Shown here: positions 6,496-6,564 of the stretch, piece after piece
Numbering within the stretch: position 1 is the stretch's first letter
Layout of the letters: every line of letters begins with the position of its first letter
Assembly (NCBI GenBank): GCA_945494195.1
Contig: CALYVJ010000099.1
Coordinates: forward strand, 1 to 6,564
Reading direction: 5' to 3'
Length of the DNA stretch: 6,564 nucleotides
Source: an uncultured Selenomonas sp.
Lineage (GTDB): Bacteria > Bacillota > Negativicutes > Selenomonadales > Selenomonadaceae
Notes under the pieces: generated by a model
What the model was told of the DNA's origin: nothing
What the model saw: only the letters and a program-made list of their open reading frames with translations
Database searches by the model: none
Program-made: the position numbers and the translations under genes

Positions 6496-6564
6496 TAAAG
6501 TAAATTACCGTTTGCAGGGAAGTAGCGAGTTCGTATTCGAGGTAAGTCGCCGGCGGCGTGGGCC

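Noticed and set aside
6401..6562. - strand open frame running in from the window edge
   Set aside because: It crosses the terminator and the 3' end of the radical SAM gene, so it is unlikely to be coding.
1..6564. CRISPR arrays, tRNA or rRNA genes, insertion sequences, attachment sites
   Set aside because: No spaced repeats, transposase, terminal inverted repeats or RNA-gene sequences were seen. The window is nearly all ordinary coding sequence, so no defence or mobile system is claimed.

Overview
The window looks like a chromosomal segment of a diderm Firmicute of the Negativicutes (a Selenomonas- or Mitsuokella-like bacterium). This is inferred from three things: strong AGGAGG-type ribosome binding sites, a Firmicutes-type rpsF-ssb-rpsR cluster whose S18 has the four-ligand (CxxC...CxxH) form, and moderately GC-rich codon use. 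No 16S or other decisive marker is present, so the genus is a guess. All six genes lie on the + strand, and the window is almost fully coding.

Region 1 (1-1078) is the ribosomal/replication cluster: rpsF (S6), ssb and rpsR (S18). It closes with a perfect 10-bp hairpin followed by six T. S6 and S18 bind each other on the 30S platform, and SSB coats single-stranded DNA. The genes that often follow rpsR in other Firmicutes (for example rplI) are absent here.

Region 2 (1108-2670) is a single gene for a ClC-type chloride/proton antiporter carrying a C-terminal TrkA-C/RCK-C-like cytoplasmic domain. It starts only 30 bases after the terminator, with no convincing promoter in the gap, so its transcription is unexplained.

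Region 3 (2667-6495) looks like a self-contained three-gene operon. A near-consensus sigma-A promoter (TTGATA, 17 bases, TACAAT) overlaps the clc stop codon and drives a DeoR-family regulator. The regulator's stop codon overlaps the start of a five-TM LtaS/MdoB-type phosphoglycerol transferase (ATGA). Four bases after that gene comes a PflX-type (COG1313) radical SAM protein. A 16-bp hairpin, probably a terminator on both strands, ends the unit. Two GTACAA direct repeats spaced one helical turn apart lie on the -10 element and start site, and could be the regulator's own operator.

The combination of a divergent DeoR regulator, an envelope phosphoglycerol transferase and an orphan radical SAM enzyme is the most interesting part of the window. 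Each family is known, but I know of no established pathway joining them. The last ~69 bases contain no feature I can support.
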